From Rhodospirillales bacterium (lineage in GTDB: Bacteria; Pseudomonadota; Alphaproteobacteria; Rhodospirillales; Casp-alpha2), in the NCBI GenBank assembly GCA_013203595.1, contig JABMNT010000113.1, positions 1-33,563 on the forward strand: 33,563 bases of DNA, in the 5' to 3' direction. The notes beneath the pieces are model-generated. The model was not told the origin of the DNA, made no database searches, and saw only the letters and a program-made list of their open reading frames with translations. Positions 16,710-24,718 of the stretch are shown here, piece after piece. Within the stretch, counting starts at the first letter, position 1. Each line of letters starts with the position of its first letter. The translations under genes were made by a program, and so were the position numbers.

Positions 16710-17756
16710 TTAAAAGTCAGGTCCCAAAAGTCCATATTCCTTCATGAACTTGATGTTCGCATCATATGCTTCCTGAGCCAATGGCGATTTTTCGGCGAAG
16801 GCTTTCCATGCGCCAACGGCGATTTCGCGGAACTTTGTACGTTCTTCCAACGTCCAGTCGATGACTTCCGTGACATTGCCATTTCCGGCTTTGTCGCGTG
16901 ACACCAGTTTGCGATCTTCCAGGTCGGAAGCGCGGCGGATGTCGTTGCTGTAGGCCAGATACCAGACATCAAGGATTGTCCGTTCCTGCTCCGACATTTT
17001 GTCCCATACCTTCTGGTTAATTACCATCTGGATAACAGCCATCGAGTGGATGCCCGGGTAAATGGGGAACTTGGCGATCTTGTGCAGGCCGCTGGATTCG
17101 TTGTTCACATAGGCGCTGGCGTCGGCCGCATCAACGATACCTTTTTCAAGCGATGTATAAACTTCGGAGAACGGGATCGCGACCGGAGCTGCACCGGCAC
17201 GTCTGAAGACTTCAGAAGCCAGGCCTTCTGGTGAGCGTACTTTTACGCCTTTGAAATCGGCGACGGAACGAATGGGTTTGGTGGCGACAAAGGCTTCGCG
17301 GGCGAAGGGACCGCAACCGATAACATGGATGCCTTTTTGTGCGTATTTGTCGAACAGTTTTTGCAGCATTTCCTTGCCGCCGCCGTTCATGCAGAACATG
17401 CCCATTTGATCGGTGGTATCGTACCCGGCGATCAAATCACCCATCAGGCCGAAACCCGCATCAAGACCCGAGAAATAGGCAACAGCGTTCAAATCACCGT
17501 CCAGAATACCGTTTTTGACGGCACTGATGGTTTCCCGGTGAGGAACGATTGCCCGGGTCGGTGCAATATCGATTTCCAGGGCACCGCCGGACATGGCTTT
17601 CAGTTTTGGTGCCCAGACTTCCGTCATGTATTTATAAGTAAAGCTGCCCGCAGAGGAGCTGGTTTGAAATTTAAGGACTTTCGCTTCGGCACTGCCCAGC
17701 GAACCTGTCATTGCAAAAGCACCAAGTGCCATTGCAAGTGTTACTTTTTTTAACAT
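16710..17756 (-). CDS. TRAP transporter periplasmic substrate-binding protein (DctP family)
   Basis: This 348-residue exported protein has a signal peptide (about 1-25, ...GSAEA) and a DctP-type body. The conserved arginine region reads DFKGVKVRSPEGLASEVF; this Arg binds the substrate carboxylate in known members. Later segments such as SLEKGIVDAADA and FPIYPGIHSMAV recall the 2-oxoacid (TakP-like) branch, but I would not assign a substrate. GGGAG precedes the ATG. It is first in the operon, followed by a strong hairpin, the fused permease and a small membrane protein. Its promoter faces the GntR gene and contains several palindromes. Confidence 0.92.
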   Translation of the reverse strand: MLKKVTLAMALGAFAMTGSLGSAEAKVLKFQTSSSAGSFTYKYMTEVWAPKLKAMSGGALEIDIAPTRAIVPHRETISAVKNGILDGDLNAVAYFSGLDAGFGLMGDLIAGYDTTDQMGMFCMNGGGKEMLQKLFDKYAQKGIHVIGCGPFAREAFVATKPIRSVADFKGVKVRSPEGLASEVFRRAGAAPVAIPFSEVYTSLEKGIVDAADASAYVNNESSGLHKIAKFPIYPGIHSMAVIQMVINQKVWDKMSEQERTILDVWYLAYSNDIRRASDLEDRKLVSRDKAGNGNVTEVIDWTLEERTKFREIAVGAWKAFAEKSPLAQEAYDANIKFMKEYGLLGPDF

Positions 17757-17773
17757 GTATATAGTCTCCCTAT

Positions 17774-17794
17774 TTGTACAATTATTTTGTACAG
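17774..17794. promoter_or_regulatory. paired TTGTACA sites upstream of dctP
   Basis: TTGTACAA (17774-17781, a perfect palindrome) and TTGTACAG (17787-17794) have centres 13 bases apart, close to the dctP start. Short palindromes with a GTAC core are typical of GntR/FadR-type operators. They could be repressor sites overlapping the dctP promoter or leader. Confidence 0.4.
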
Positions 17795-17814
17795 ATTGAT
17801 TGCCAATAAAGTGG

Positions 17815-17832
17815 ATACTAATATATTAGTAT
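17815..17832. promoter_or_regulatory. perfect 18-bp palindrome, likely operator of the divergent GntR regulator
   Basis: ATACTAATATATTAGTAT reads identically on both strands. It sits between the divergent dctP (start 17756) and GntR (start 17885) genes, 58 and 52 bases from the two starts. Autoregulated FCD regulators commonly bind such sites. The half-site recurs at 11481-11490. Confidence 0.65.
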
Positions 17833-17884
17833 CATTGGTCAACCCTAATGAGACCTACAACCCGACTGACATCAGGTTTTTTTT

Positions 17885-18571
17885 ATGAAAATTGATCGCC
17901 GCCAATCAACCGCCTATCAGATATACGACAGTTTGCATCAGCAGATTATCGATATGTCACGGGTGCCGGGATCGGTTATATCCAAGCAGGATATCGCCAA
18001 ATCCTTCGAGGTCAGCCCGAGTCCGGTTCGCGATGCCCTGTTGCGGCTGCAATCGGAAGGTCTGGTTGATATCGTCCCGCAATCGAAAACGTCGGTATCC
18101 CTTATCGATGTGCAGAAGGCGCGTGAACTTCATTTTTTGCGTCTGAGTGTGGAAATTGAAGTGGTGCGCGAACTTTCGAAACGAATCACTGCGGAGCAAC
18201 TGGCTGAACTGGAAGTCTGGAACGCGCGGCTTTCCGTCGAGTTCAAGGCGGAAAACACAACCGCATTTCGGCTGACCGATACGGCCTTTCATGAACGTTT
18301 GTATGATTTTGCCGGGGTGCCTGGAATCGTCGATATCATTCAGGCCCATCGCGGCCACTACGATCGGATTCGTGGTCTGTATCTGGCCTTTGGGCAACGC
18401 CAGAAACGTGTGATTCTGGAACATAAGGAAATCCACCGGGCCATTAAAGCCGGTGACCCCTTGGCTGCTGAAAACGCGGTGCGTCAGCATCTCGGCAAAT
18501 CGCTGGCCATTATTGAAGAAATTCGCGCCCAGAACCCGACCTATTTCAAGAAAGAAGATACCGGTTTATGA
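17885..18571 (+). CDS. GntR-family transcriptional regulator, FCD subfamily
   Basis: This 228-residue DNA-binding protein has an N-terminal winged helix (about 10-75, with ISKQDIAKSFEVSPSPVRDALLRL as recognition region, split around residue 48). Its C-terminal all-helical FCD domain binds a metal and an organic acid. Candidate ligands are the Asp/His of TDTAFHERL, the histidine of HRGHYDR, EHKEIH and QHL. It is divergent from the TRAP operon and coupled to the aminotransferase gene (ATGA at 18568), so it probably senses the imported acid or a breakdown product. The start ATG 17885 follows an eight-T run with CAGG as a weak ribosome binding site. Confidence 0.9.
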   Translation: MKIDRRQSTAYQIYDSLHQQIIDMSRVPGSVISKQDIAKSFEVSPSPVRDALLRLQSEGLVDIVPQSKTSVSLIDVQKARELHFLRLSVEIEVVRELSKRITAEQLAELEVWNARLSVEFKAENTTAFRLTDTAFHERLYDFAGVPGIVDIIQAHRGHYDRIRGLYLAFGQRQKRVILEHKEIHRAIKAGDPLAAENAVRQHLGKSLAIIEEIRAQNPTYFKKEDTGL

Positions 18572-19794
18572 CCTTTGAATTTGGCTCCCTGTTTCGTCCC
18601 CGCTTACCCGCCGCCGCCGCGGCACCCTTTGCCGGTTACCCCAAATATTATTTCGTTGGTGGCAACAATGATGCAGACACAGTGCCGACCAAAAAACTGG
18701 GTGAAATCGCCAAGGCGGTTCTCGAACGCGAAGGAAGCATCCTGGCCCTCTATGGGGTCGGCCACGGACCGCAGGGTTACCTGCCCCTGCGCCAGTTTAT
18801 CGCCAAAACATTGCATCAAAAAGCCGCCCTTGCCTGCCACGTGGACGAAATACTGGTGACGTCGGGATCCCTGCAGGCCCTTGATTTGGTCAACAACCTG
18901 TTTCTCGAACCGGGTGATACGGTGCTGGCTGAGGAAGCCTCCTATGGCGGCGCGGTGTCGCGTCTGAAAGCGCTCGGTGCCAACGTCATCGGCATCGATA
19001 TGGACGAGGACGGAATGCGGATGGATCATCTGCGCCAGGTTCTGGCTGATCTGAAGCGCCACGGGATACGGCCCAAGTTTATCTACACCATTCCAACCGT
19101 GCAAAACCCGTCGGGAACCGTATTGACGACGGCGCGCCGTCTGGAGCTTCTGGAAATTGCCGAGCTCTTTGAAATCCCCATATTCGAAGACGACTGCTAT
19201 GCCGATTTGTTGTGGGAAGGCGAACGTCCACCGGCGATCCGGGCTTTGGATAAAACCGGCCGCGTGATCTATTGCGGTTCCTTTTCCAAATTGATTGCAC
19301 CGGGTTTTCGGGTCGGCTACATCGTTGCCGACTGGCGGATTATTGCCCAGATACTGCCAACCAAAAAAGACGGCGGCAGCGGGGCCCTCGAGCAAATGGT
19401 GCTGGCCGAGTTTGCGGCGTCGGAATTTGATCAGCACGTCGCCAAACTGAGCGGCGTATTGCGTGACAAATGCCAGGTCATGGCCGATGCCCTGGAAGAG
19501 CATTTTGGCACCACCGCCGAATTTGCCATGCCGAAAGGCGGCATCTTCATCTGGATCACCTTGCCGGACATCGTCAATACCTCGGAACTTGCAAAAGCCG
19601 CCCTTGCCGAAGGCGTGGAAATCAATCCGGGAGCGGAATGGGTTGTCGATCCGGCGACCGGGAAAAACCGCATGCGCCTGTGCTTTGCCAGTCCGTCGAA
19701 GCAGCAAATTCGCGACGGTGTGAAATTGCTTGCTGAAATCTGTCACCGCGAGACCGGTGTGCCGGTCCGCAGTGCCAACGTCGCCCGCCCATGA
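18568..19794 (+). CDS. PLP-dependent aminotransferase, class I/II (2-aminoadipate/MocR-like fold)
   Basis: This 408-residue fold-type I aminotransferase should swap an amino group between an amino acid and a 2-oxo acid. PLP contacts are visible: QNPSG (Asn180), EDDCYADL (Asp208, Tyr211) and the Schiff-base lysine Lys241 in GSFSKLIAPGFRVGY. A terminal substrate-carboxylate arginine is expected in the MRLCFASP segment. Its ATG overlaps the GntR stop, and its own TGA overlaps an ATG at 19791 that may or may not be used by the next gene. Coupling to the regulator and the RraA-like gene suggests transamination of the imported compound or an intermediate (inference). Confidence 0.9.
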   Translation: MTFEFGSLFRPRLPAAAAAPFAGYPKYYFVGGNNDADTVPTKKLGEIAKAVLEREGSILALYGVGHGPQGYLPLRQFIAKTLHQKAALACHVDEILVTSGSLQALDLVNNLFLEPGDTVLAEEASYGGAVSRLKALGANVIGIDMDEDGMRMDHLRQVLADLKRHGIRPKFIYTIPTVQNPSGTVLTTARRLELLEIAELFEIPIFEDDCYADLLWEGERPPAIRALDKTGRVIYCGSFSKLIAPGFRVGYIVADWRIIAQILPTKKDGGSGALEQMVLAEFAASEFDQHVAKLSGVLRDKCQVMADALEEHFGTTAEFAMPKGGIFIWITLPDIVNTSELAKAALAEGVEINPGAEWVVDPATGKNRMRLCFASPSKQQIRDGVKLLAEICHRETGVPVRSANVARP

Positions 19795-19823
19795 ATTCAA
19801 CCGTAGCCGACAGAGGAACTGAA

Positions 19824-20522
19824 ATGACACATCCATCCAACGCAGACATCCAGAAACTGGCGCAATGGGACACGCCGACGATCTGTAACGCCCTTGAAGT
19901 GGTCTGTCCCGACCGCCGTGGTTACGGCTACACGGTTGATCCGTTTGTCTGTTTTGACCCGTCCCTGGGGTCCATGGTTGGCCGGGCACGGACGGCCAAG
20001 CTCAGAGCCTGCCAGCCGCAGGCCGGCGGCTACAAGGGCCTGCAGGATCGCATTGGCTGGTACGAATATGTGGCTGAAGCCGACGGACCAACCATCGTGG
20101 TCATTGAGGATATCGATCCGAAACCCGGCGTTGGCGCGTTCTGGGGCGAGGTCCATACCCATGTGCACGGCGGACTGGGTGCACTGGGTGTCATTACCAA
20201 CGGGGCATTCCGCGACATTCCTGACAACAAACCGGGCTTTCAGTTGCTGGGCGGCTCGGTCTGCCCGAGCCATGCCTTCGTCCATCTGACGGCCTACAAC
20301 ATACCGGTTATCGTCAACGGGATGGAGGTCAATCCCAACGACATTATTCACGCCGACCAGCACGGCGCCATTGTTGTTCCCGAAGACATGGTCTGCGAAT
20401 TGCCCGGCGGTGTGGAATTTATGATTCGCAAGGAGGCGGTGATCCTCGATGCGGCGAAAAAGCCAGGCTTCAATATCGATGTCCTGAAGGCGGCGATCAA
20501 GAATCAGGGTGAAATTCATTAA
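19824..20522 (+). CDS. RraA / 4-hydroxy-4-methyl-2-oxoglutarate aldolase-like protein
   Basis: This protein of about 232 residues is from the RraA fold family, which includes divalent-metal pyruvate aldolases that cleave 4-hydroxy-2-oxo acids. The diagnostic G-x-x-R-D element is present as ITNGAFRD (Arg130, Asp131), preceded by GEVHTHVHGGLGALG. ATG 19824 is preferred because AGAGGA lies eight bases before it. An in-frame ATG at 19791 overlapping the previous stop would add 11 residues. A retro-aldol activity acting on the 2-oxo acid made by the upstream aminotransferase would make chemical sense, but this is inferred. Confidence 0.83.
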   Translation: MTHPSNADIQKLAQWDTPTICNALEVVCPDRRGYGYTVDPFVCFDPSLGSMVGRARTAKLRACQPQAGGYKGLQDRIGWYEYVAEADGPTIVVIEDIDPKPGVGAFWGEVHTHVHGGLGALGVITNGAFRDIPDNKPGFQLLGGSVCPSHAFVHLTAYNIPVIVNGMEVNPNDIIHADQHGAIVVPEDMVCELPGGVEFMIRKEAVILDAAKKPGFNIDVLKAAIKNQGEIH

Positions 20523-20585
20523 AAGGGGGTTTCCGCACCCTTGATCTAGTGCTAGCAAATTAGCCTGACTTTTAAGGGAGGGGAT

Positions 20586-21365
20586 ATGATGGGTGCCAGT
20601 GGCATTAAGGATCAACGGGTTCTGGTAACGGCCGGGGCGTCGGGCATCGGTCGGGCAATTGCTGATTTGCTGATTGCCAATGGCGCGCGGGTTCATATCT
20701 GCGATATTGGCGACGAATTTCTGGATGATTTTGCCAAGGCCCATCCGACTGCGGGAATAACAAAGGCGGACGTCTCCAGTGAAGCGGACGTTGAGCGGAT
20801 GTTTGCCGATGCCAGCGCAGGGCTTGGCGGACTGGACGCGCTGATCAATAACGCCGGTATTGCCGGGCCGACGCAGCCGGTTGAAGATATTTCCCCGGCC
20901 GACTGGCGGCGATGTCTGGATATTGGCCTGACCGGGCAGTTTTTGTGTACCCGTCTGGCCGTGCCGATGTTGAAAAAAGCCGGCGGCGGATCGATTGTCA
21001 ATATGTCGTCGGTGGCCGGTAAATATGGCTTTCCGTTCCGTTCGCCCTATTCGGCCGTCAAGTACGGGGTGATCGGGATTACCGAAACCTGGGCCCGCGA
21101 ACTGGGCCCTTCCAACATCCGGGTCAATGCCATCCAGCCCGGCGTCGTTGAGGGTGCGCGCATTGAAGCGGTGATCAGCGCAAGGGCCAAGTAATATGGC
21201 AAATCCTACGGAGAGATTGAAGCCGGGTTGCTCGAACATGTTTCCCTGCGGCGTATGGTGACCGCCCATGATGTGGCCGAAATGACCATGTTTTTACTGT
21301 CTGACGCGGCCCGCAATATTTCCGGGCAATCGATTGCCGTCGATGGCAACGTTGAAACCCTTTAG
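20586..21365 (+). pseudogene. short-chain dehydrogenase/reductase gene interrupted by one in-frame TAA
   Basis: The frame encodes an SDR with TAGASGIG (15-22) for NAD(P), NNAG, the S-Y-K centre (SPYSAVK, Tyr155 and Lys159) and PGVVEGARIEAVI. At codon 203 (21192-21194) it meets TAA. Reading on in the same frame gives YGKSYGEIEAG and then a typical SDR C-terminus with NISGQSIAVDGNVETL before TAG at 21363-21365. So a single base change, plausibly CAA to TAA, splits an otherwise intact 259-codon gene. The truncated 202-residue product would lack the last beta strand and substrate-side helices. Two ATGs (20586, 20589) follow GGGAGGGG. A sequencing error is possible. Confidence 0.85.
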
Positions 21366-21376
21366 GGAGATCATGC

Positions 21377-22336
21377 ATGAGTAAGATTGCCATTATCGGA
21401 AGCGGCTTCATCGGCCGCGCCTGGGCCATCAGCTACGCCCGCGCCGGCCACGATGTGGTCATCTGGGATATTGAAGGCGATGCGCCGGTCAAGGCCGTCT
21501 CCTATATTGAAGGGGTGCTGGGGGATCTGGATTCGAACGGTTTGCTGAACGGCAACACGCCGGTTCAGGTGCTGCGCCGCCTATCGACGACGTCGGATTT
21601 GCAGGCGGCCCTGAGGGATGTGGATTACGTTCAGGAAAACACCCCGGAAAACGTCGACATCAAGAAAAAGATATTTGCCGAACTCGACGTGCTGACACCA
21701 CAAGACGCGGTGATCGCCAGTTCGACTTCGGCTATATTGCCATCCAAGTTCACCGAAGAACTGGCGGGCCGCGGCCGTTGTCTGGTGGTGCACCCGATCA
21801 ATCCACCTTATCTGGTGCCGGCCGTCGAAATTGTCCCGGCGCCCTGGACAACCCCGGAGACGGTTGCCAAGGCAAAGGACCTGCTGGTCTCGGCCGGTCA
21901 TAAACCGATTGTCATGAAACGCGAGCTGGATGGCTTTGTGATGAACCGGCTGCAGGGTGCGTTGCTGGAAGAGGCCTTTCGTCTGGTTGAAGACGGTTAT
22001 GCGAGCATCGAGGATGTGGATATCGGGATCCGTGAGGGACTGGCCCTGCGCTGGTCGTTCATGGGGCCGTTTGAGACCATTGATCTGAACGCGCCGGGTG
22101 GTGTCCGTGATTATGTGGAACGCTACCAGAGCATTTATCAGAACATTTTCCCGTCCATGTGCCACCGGGCCGACTGGGGCGGCAAGGTGCTGGATCAGAT
22201 CGAGGCCGACCGGCGCCAGGTGCTGGCCGAAGACAAACTGGTGGATCGCCAGATCTGGCGGGACAAACGATTGATGGCACTGGCCGCTCATAAATTGCAG
22301 GCGGCTGAAGACTTAGACACCGAACAGGGAGAATAG
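21377..22336 (+). CDS. 3-hydroxyacyl-CoA dehydrogenase-like protein (lambda-crystallin / L-gulonate or carnitine dehydrogenase type)
   Basis: This 319-residue NAD-dependent enzyme should oxidise a 3-hydroxy acid or 3-hydroxyacyl compound to the 3-oxo form. The Rossmann motif is GSGFIG (8-13). The catalytic region has ASSTS (Ser115-118) and His139 in HPINPPYLVPAVEIVP with Glu151, the form seen in lambda-crystallin-type 3-dehydrogenases acting on free acids. A C-terminal helical dimerisation domain follows. GGGAG precedes the ATG. It sits four bases before the BKACE gene, and such pairs are known in carnitine-type catabolism, where the dehydrogenase makes the beta-keto acid that BKACE cleaves. 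Confidence 0.88.
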   Translation: MSKIAIIGSGFIGRAWAISYARAGHDVVIWDIEGDAPVKAVSYIEGVLGDLDSNGLLNGNTPVQVLRRLSTTSDLQAALRDVDYVQENTPENVDIKKKIFAELDVLTPQDAVIASSTSAILPSKFTEELAGRGRCLVVHPINPPYLVPAVEIVPAPWTTPETVAKAKDLLVSAGHKPIVMKRELDGFVMNRLQGALLEEAFRLVEDGYASIEDVDIGIREGLALRWSFMGPFETIDLNAPGGVRDYVERYQSIYQNIFPSMCHRADWGGKVLDQIEADRRQVLAEDKLVDRQIWRDKRLMALAAHKLQAAEDLDTEQGE

Positions 22337-22339
22337 ATT

Positions 22340-23272
22340 ATGGCGAGCTCAAACAAAGTTATTATTACCTGCGCAATTACCGGCGGTATCCATACCCCGA
22401 CGATGACCCCGCATTTGCCGATCACGCCTGATCAAATCACCAACGAAGCGCTGGCGGCGGCGGAAGCCGGGGCGTCGATTTTGCATCTGCATGCCCGCGA
22501 CCCTGAAAACGGCAAGCCGGATCAGTCGCCGGAAGCCTTTCAGAAGTTTCTGCCGCGGATCAAACAGGCAACGGCTTCGGCCATCAACATCACCACCGGT
22601 GGCGCGCCCAATATGACCGTGGAAGAGCGGGTCCGCCCGGCCGCCCAGTTTGCCCCGGAAGTGGCGTCTCTGAACATGGGAACCATGAACTTCGGGCTGT
22701 TTCCCCTGGGTGAGAAATACAAGGAATTCAAATACGACTGGGAGCAGCCGTTTTTTGAAGGCACCCGGGCCGGGTTTTTCCGCAATACCTTCGCCGATAT
22801 CGAATATGTGCTGGAAACCTGCTACAACAACGACACCCGTTTCGAGTTCGAATGCTACGACATTTCCCATCTCTATAACCTCAACCATTTTGTCCAGCGC
22901 GGCCTGGTCAAGGCGCCGTTCTTCGTGCAGTCGGTATTTGGTATTCTGGGTGGCATCGGCACCCATCCGGAAGATGTCATGCATATGAAACGCACCGCCG
23001 ACCGCCTGTTCGGCGACGACTTGCGCTGGTCGGTTCTGGGCGCCGGGGCTTCGCAAATGCGCATCGCCGCGCAGGCCGCAGCCATGGGCGGCAATATCCG
23101 GGTTGGCCTGGAAGACAGTATCTGGGCCGGTAAGGGCGTGCTTGCCAAATCCAATGCCGATCAGGTGATCATGGCCCGCAAAATCATCGAGGGCCTGGGC
23201 CTTGAAGTCGCCTCTCCCGATGATGCCCGTGAAATCCTGCAACTCAAAGGCGCCGACCGGACGAATATCTAA
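22340..23272 (+). CDS. beta-keto acid cleavage enzyme (BKACE, DUF849)
   Basis: This 310-residue zinc-dependent TIM-barrel enzyme condenses a beta-keto acid with acetyl-CoA to give acetoacetate and a new acyl-CoA. The zinc-binding LHLHARD motif (His49, His51) is intact, as are NITTGG and the downstream GLEDS (Glu258), and an FEFECYD segment carries a further conserved acid. The ribosome binding site AGGGAGAA lies at the end of the dehydrogenase gene, so the two are co-translated. It is the last clear gene of the plus-strand catabolic block. Which side chain it accepts cannot be read with confidence. Confidence 0.92.
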   Translation: MASSNKVIITCAITGGIHTPTMTPHLPITPDQITNEALAAAEAGASILHLHARDPENGKPDQSPEAFQKFLPRIKQATASAINITTGGAPNMTVEERVRPAAQFAPEVASLNMGTMNFGLFPLGEKYKEFKYDWEQPFFEGTRAGFFRNTFADIEYVLETCYNNDTRFEFECYDISHLYNLNHFVQRGLVKAPFFVQSVFGILGGIGTHPEDVMHMKRTADRLFGDDLRWSVLGAGASQMRIAAQAAAMGGNIRVGLEDSIWAGKGVLAKSNADQVIMARKIIEGLGLEVASPDDAREILQLKGADRTNI

Positions 23273-23281
23273 AGCAGACTA

Positions 23282-23323
23282 ACATTTCTCCTGATTTGGA
23301 TGACATTTCTCCTGATTTGGATG
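23282..23323. repeat. two exact tandem copies of a 21-bp unit
   Basis: A 21-bp unit (starting acatttctcctgattt and ending ggatg) occurs at 23282-23302 and 23303-23323, with four bases of a third copy. It marks the junction between the catabolic block and the CBS gene. It could be slippage or a leftover of a mobile-element end. Confidence 0.85.
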
Positions 23324-23384
23324 ACATGTGCAGGCTCAAATTTAGCGTTTTCAGTATCAGGGTTTAGATGGAGGAAATTTATTT

Positions 23385-23819
23385 TTGAGCGCTATAACAC
23401 TTATTCCAGACGTCGTTAGAAACCAGGATATCCATTCTCTATCAAGTGTCGAAACAGCAACTGCTGCGGCAAAATTGATGATGGAAAAAGATATATCTGC
23501 TGTGTTGGTCTACGATGATAAATCTGCGTTGATCGGAATTGTTACTGAAAGGGATATTGCGCGCCGGGTCGTTGCTCAGGAACAGGATCCAAAAACGGTC
23601 CTTTTATCTGATTTGATGACACGTAATGTGTTCTCAGTCTTGCCGACAGATTCTCCTACCTATGCTCTTAGAAAGATGGTCGACAAAAAATGCCGTCATT
23701 TACCCATTGTCGAGCAAGGACGTGTTCTGGGAATGGTGTCCATGCGTGATTTGCGTATATCTCTTTCGATGATGACGGGGACGCGAGGAAGATCTTTGTT
23801 CTCCCGCTTTTTTGGATGA
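23385..23819 (+). CDS. CBS-domain pair protein
   Basis: This 144-residue soluble protein is made almost entirely of two CBS motifs (about residues 8-66 and 76-132), which bind adenine nucleotides and regulate partner proteins. Typical elements are LIGIVTERDIARR, the DLMT linker and VLGMVSMRDLR. The start is TTG 23385 with GGAGGAAA ending nine bases before it; no in-frame ATG fits. The stop overlaps the next ATG (ATGA at 23816), so it is coupled to the membrane protein that follows and may gate it by energy state (inference). Confidence 0.85.
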   Translation: MSAITLIPDVVRNQDIHSLSSVETATAAAKLMMEKDISAVLVYDDKSALIGIVTERDIARRVVAQEQDPKTVLLSDLMTRNVFSVLPTDSPTYALRKMVDKKCRHLPIVEQGRVLGMVSMRDLRISLSMMTGTRGRSLFSRFFG

Positions 23820-24718
23820 GCTTGAAGTTGTCGGCTGCAACCGGAAATCATGACCTTTATGACCGTCTATGTCGGTTTGAAATCGATGAGCTGTCACCTT
23901 CGCTCACTTTTGTGCAGAGACTTGCCAGAGAAAACAACTGGACGGAATCCTATAGCGACCGGGTTGTTGTCGAATACAAACGGTTTTTATATCTAATGGT
24001 CGTCTCTGGTCATCCTGTTACGCCGTCAGATCAGGTTGATCAAGCCTGGCATCTTCATTTGACCTATACGAAATCCTATTGGGAGCGTTTATGCGCGGAC
24101 CTGATTGGGCGACCACTTCACCACACACCGACCAATGGCGGGCCGAGTGAAAGTGAAAAATTTGAAAATTGGTATGACCGTACCAAGCAGGTGTACCGCT
24201 CTGTATTTGGTGAAGAGGCACCAACGGATATTTGGCCGAAGCCCTCTGTTCGATTTGGGACTGATCTTTATTTTCAGAGATTGAACGTAAAGCGAAACTG
24301 GATTTTTTCGAAACCAACATGGCTGCTGCGTCTGAGCGAGGACATATCAAGAAAATGGCGGCAGGTATCCGTATTATCGGCTTTGAGCCCGGCCATGGTG
24401 ATTACTCCTACTTCGTACGCGCAGGCTTACCAGAACAGCTCATCGAGCAATGTCAAAATTATCAGTTTTTTTATATTGGTATGTATAGGGGCGGTGTTGT
24501 TTATATTTAAGCTGACACAACATATATGCCCAAATTGCTATGGGTTTAAGCTATACGAGATTGACCGTTATCACACCGAAGAAGAGGATATCGTTTTTGA
24601 TTACGGGTGTTCAAAATGCGGCCACCGATTGTCACGAACGGTTAGGTCTAAAGATTCTGGGGGCTCTGGAGGCTGTGGCAGTGCGGGTTGTGGTGGCTGT
24701 GGTGGATGCGGGGGATAA
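23816..24718 (+). CDS. membrane protein with GRDP-like N-terminus, zinc-ribbon-like pair and Gly/Cys-rich tail
   Basis: This 300-residue protein has an unusual layout. The cytoplasmic N-terminal region (about 10-135) contains VDQAWHLHLTYTKSYW (Trp78, His79, His81), which resembles the glycine-rich-domain protein-like family. One membrane helix lies at about 213-233. After it come CPNC (238-241) and CSKCGH (265-270), a probable zinc ribbon, and a tail of Gly and Cys (GGSGGCGSAGCGG). Similar Gly/Cys tails occur in bacterial proteins near the TIGR04222 group. Codon usage is more AT-rich than its flanks, suggesting separate ancestry. Function unknown; coupled to the CBS gene. Confidence 0.75.
   Translation: MSLKLSAATGNHDLYDRLCRFEIDELSPSLTFVQRLARENNWTESYSDRVVVEYKRFLYLMVVSGHPVTPSDQVDQAWHLHLTYTKSYWERLCADLIGRPLHHTPTNGGPSESEKFENWYDRTKQVYRSVFGEEAPTDIWPKPSVRFGTDLYFQRLNVKRNWIFSKPTWLLRLSEDISRKWRQVSVLSALSPAMVITPTSYAQAYQNSSSSNVKIISFFILVCIGAVLFIFKLTQHICPNCYGFKLYEIDRYHTEEEDIVFDYGCSKCGHRLSRTVRSKDSGGSGGCGSAGCGGCGGCGG

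Noticed and set aside
18604-19989. 461-codon open frame on the minus strand
   Set aside because: It is a shadow of the aminotransferase gene, whose PLP motifs are intact on the plus strand.
19797-21269. 490-codon open frame on the minus strand
   Set aside because: It lies opposite the RraA-like and SDR genes, which have clear motifs and ribosome binding sites; its translation has no recognisable domain.
20586-21365. frameshift as the cause of the SDR truncation
   Set aside because: The C-terminal part is in the same frame as the N-terminal part; only the TAA at 21192 interrupts it.
21195-21365. independent small gene after the SDR stop
   Set aside because: There is no ribosome binding site or suitable start, and the translation is plainly the SDR C-terminus.
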